From Acidobacteriota bacterium (GTDB taxonomy: Bacteria; Acidobacteriota; Terriglobia; UBA7540), in the NCBI GenBank assembly GCA_003171295.1, contig PMYF01000668.1, positions 1 to 5,895 of the forward strand: DNA of 5,895 nucleotides. Reading direction: 5' to 3'. Each line of letters begins with the position of its first letter. The stretch's first letter is position 1. A program made the position numbers and the translations under genes. Under the pieces are notes generated by a model. It saw only the letters and a list, made by a program, of their open reading frames with translations. It did not search any database and was not told where the DNA came from. Positions 5,414 through 5,895 of the stretch are shown here, piece after piece.

Positions 5414-5895
5414 ATGGCGATTCCGATCAAGTACAACTTCCGCAACCTGATAGTTCGACGGACTACGACGTTGATGACGGCTCTCAGCATAACACTTACC
5501 GTCACGGTTTTTGTCGTGCTGATGGCCCTCGCACAAGGTCTTGAATCTTCCTTGTCGACTACCGGCCAGCCTCTCAATATCCTCATCATGCGCGAGGGTT
5601 CGCAATCGGAATCCACCAGTTCGGTCACGCGCGACTCCTTACAGGTGATCAAATATTTGGACGGGACTGCCAAGACAGGCAAGGGCGAGCCCTGGGTTTC
5701 TCCCGAGTTGATCGTGCTGATAAACCTTCCCCGGCTTGGCCAAACGCAGGGTTCCAACGTGACCATTCGCGGGCTTGGCCCCGACGGGCCTGCGCTGCGC
5801 CCGGATTTCAAAATGGTCGCCGGGCGCTTCTTCCGTTCGGGCCTGCGCGAGGTCATCATCAGCAAGCGCATTTCAGAGCGTTTTCAGGACTGCGG
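5414..5895 (+). CDS. FtsX/MacB-type ABC transporter permease, 3' end outside the window
   Basis: An open reading frame of 160 complete codons running off the window end. The N-terminus has the family's juxtamembrane basic patch (NFRNLIVRRTTTLMTAL, about 8-24), TM1 about 18-42, then the start of an extracytoplasmic MacB-PCD-like domain with PLNILIMREGSQSE (53-66), NVTIRGLG (115-122), a MVAGRFF turn (134-140) and EVIISKRISERF (146-157), where these domains usually have the VVIG..LA..lf-type motif. It shares the overall plan with the two upstream permeases but little residue identity, so it is a diverged member and not a third recent copy. I recall permeases with this N-terminal style beside other FtsX permeases in Acidobacteriota-like genomes. 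The C-terminal three-helix FtsX domain should follow, and an ATPase gene may come next. Start ATG 5414 is the first possible one after the in-frame stop at 5405. Confidence 0.88.
   Translation, partial: MAIPIKYNFRNLIVRRTTTLMTALSITLTVTVFVVLMALAQGLESSLSTTGQPLNILIMREGSQSESTSSVTRDSLQVIKYLDGTAKTGKGEPWVSPELIVLINLPRLGQTQGSNVTIRGLGPDGPALRPDFKMVAGRFFRSGLREVIISKRISERFQDC

Noticed and set aside
4079..5605. 508-codon open frame on the minus strand opposite the permeases
   Set aside because: It mirrors three well-supported + strand permease genes and translates to a His/Arg/Gly-rich, domainless sequence typical of antisense shadow frames in GC-rich DNA.

Overview
The window is a GC-rich (roughly 60% by eye), densely coding bacterial segment in which every supportable gene lies on the + strand. 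It holds two functional blocks. Protein style, GC-rich third codon positions and the run of adjacent FtsX-type permeases resemble Acidobacteriota or a similar soil lineage. That placement is an inference from memory of such proteins and is not proven here. There is no rRNA, tRNA, CRISPR array or insertion sequence.

Block 1 (18-2849) opens with a complete 638-aa class-II glutamine amidotransferase/asparagine synthetase (AsnB type). Overlapping its end by 26 nt is a 246-aa protein with an apparent transglutaminase-like Cys/His/Asp core and no function I recognise. A possible 67-aa third cistron then starts at a GTG that overlaps the second gene's stop codon (GTGA). An AsnB-like enzyme beside a transglutaminase-like protein recalls the C and B2 proteins of lasso-peptide pathways. 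However, this AsnB keeps its glutaminase cysteine and looks more like the ~630-aa amidotransferases found near exopolysaccharide loci, so the resemblance is only a lead.

The 2650-2939 interval holds the possible small ORF and some inverted repeats. I see no convincing promoter or U-tract terminator in it.

Block 2 (2940-5895) is a row of three FtsX/MacB-type ABC transporter permeases. The first two (380 and 377 aa) are clear tandem paralogs with one N-terminal and three C-terminal membrane helices around an extracytoplasmic domain. The third is more diverged and is cut off by the window end. No ATPase or membrane-fusion partner is visible; one would be expected outside the window, most simply downstream. 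The two gaps between the permeases (137 and 60 bp) each contain an RNA-capable hairpin. The first also contains a 45-codon Cys-rich ORF that overlaps the next start codon.

Taken together, the window could be the edge of a biosynthesis/export locus (amidotransferase plus protease-fold protein plus exporter). It could equally be two unrelated operons that happen to be adjacent; the 290-bp gap between the blocks leaves both open.
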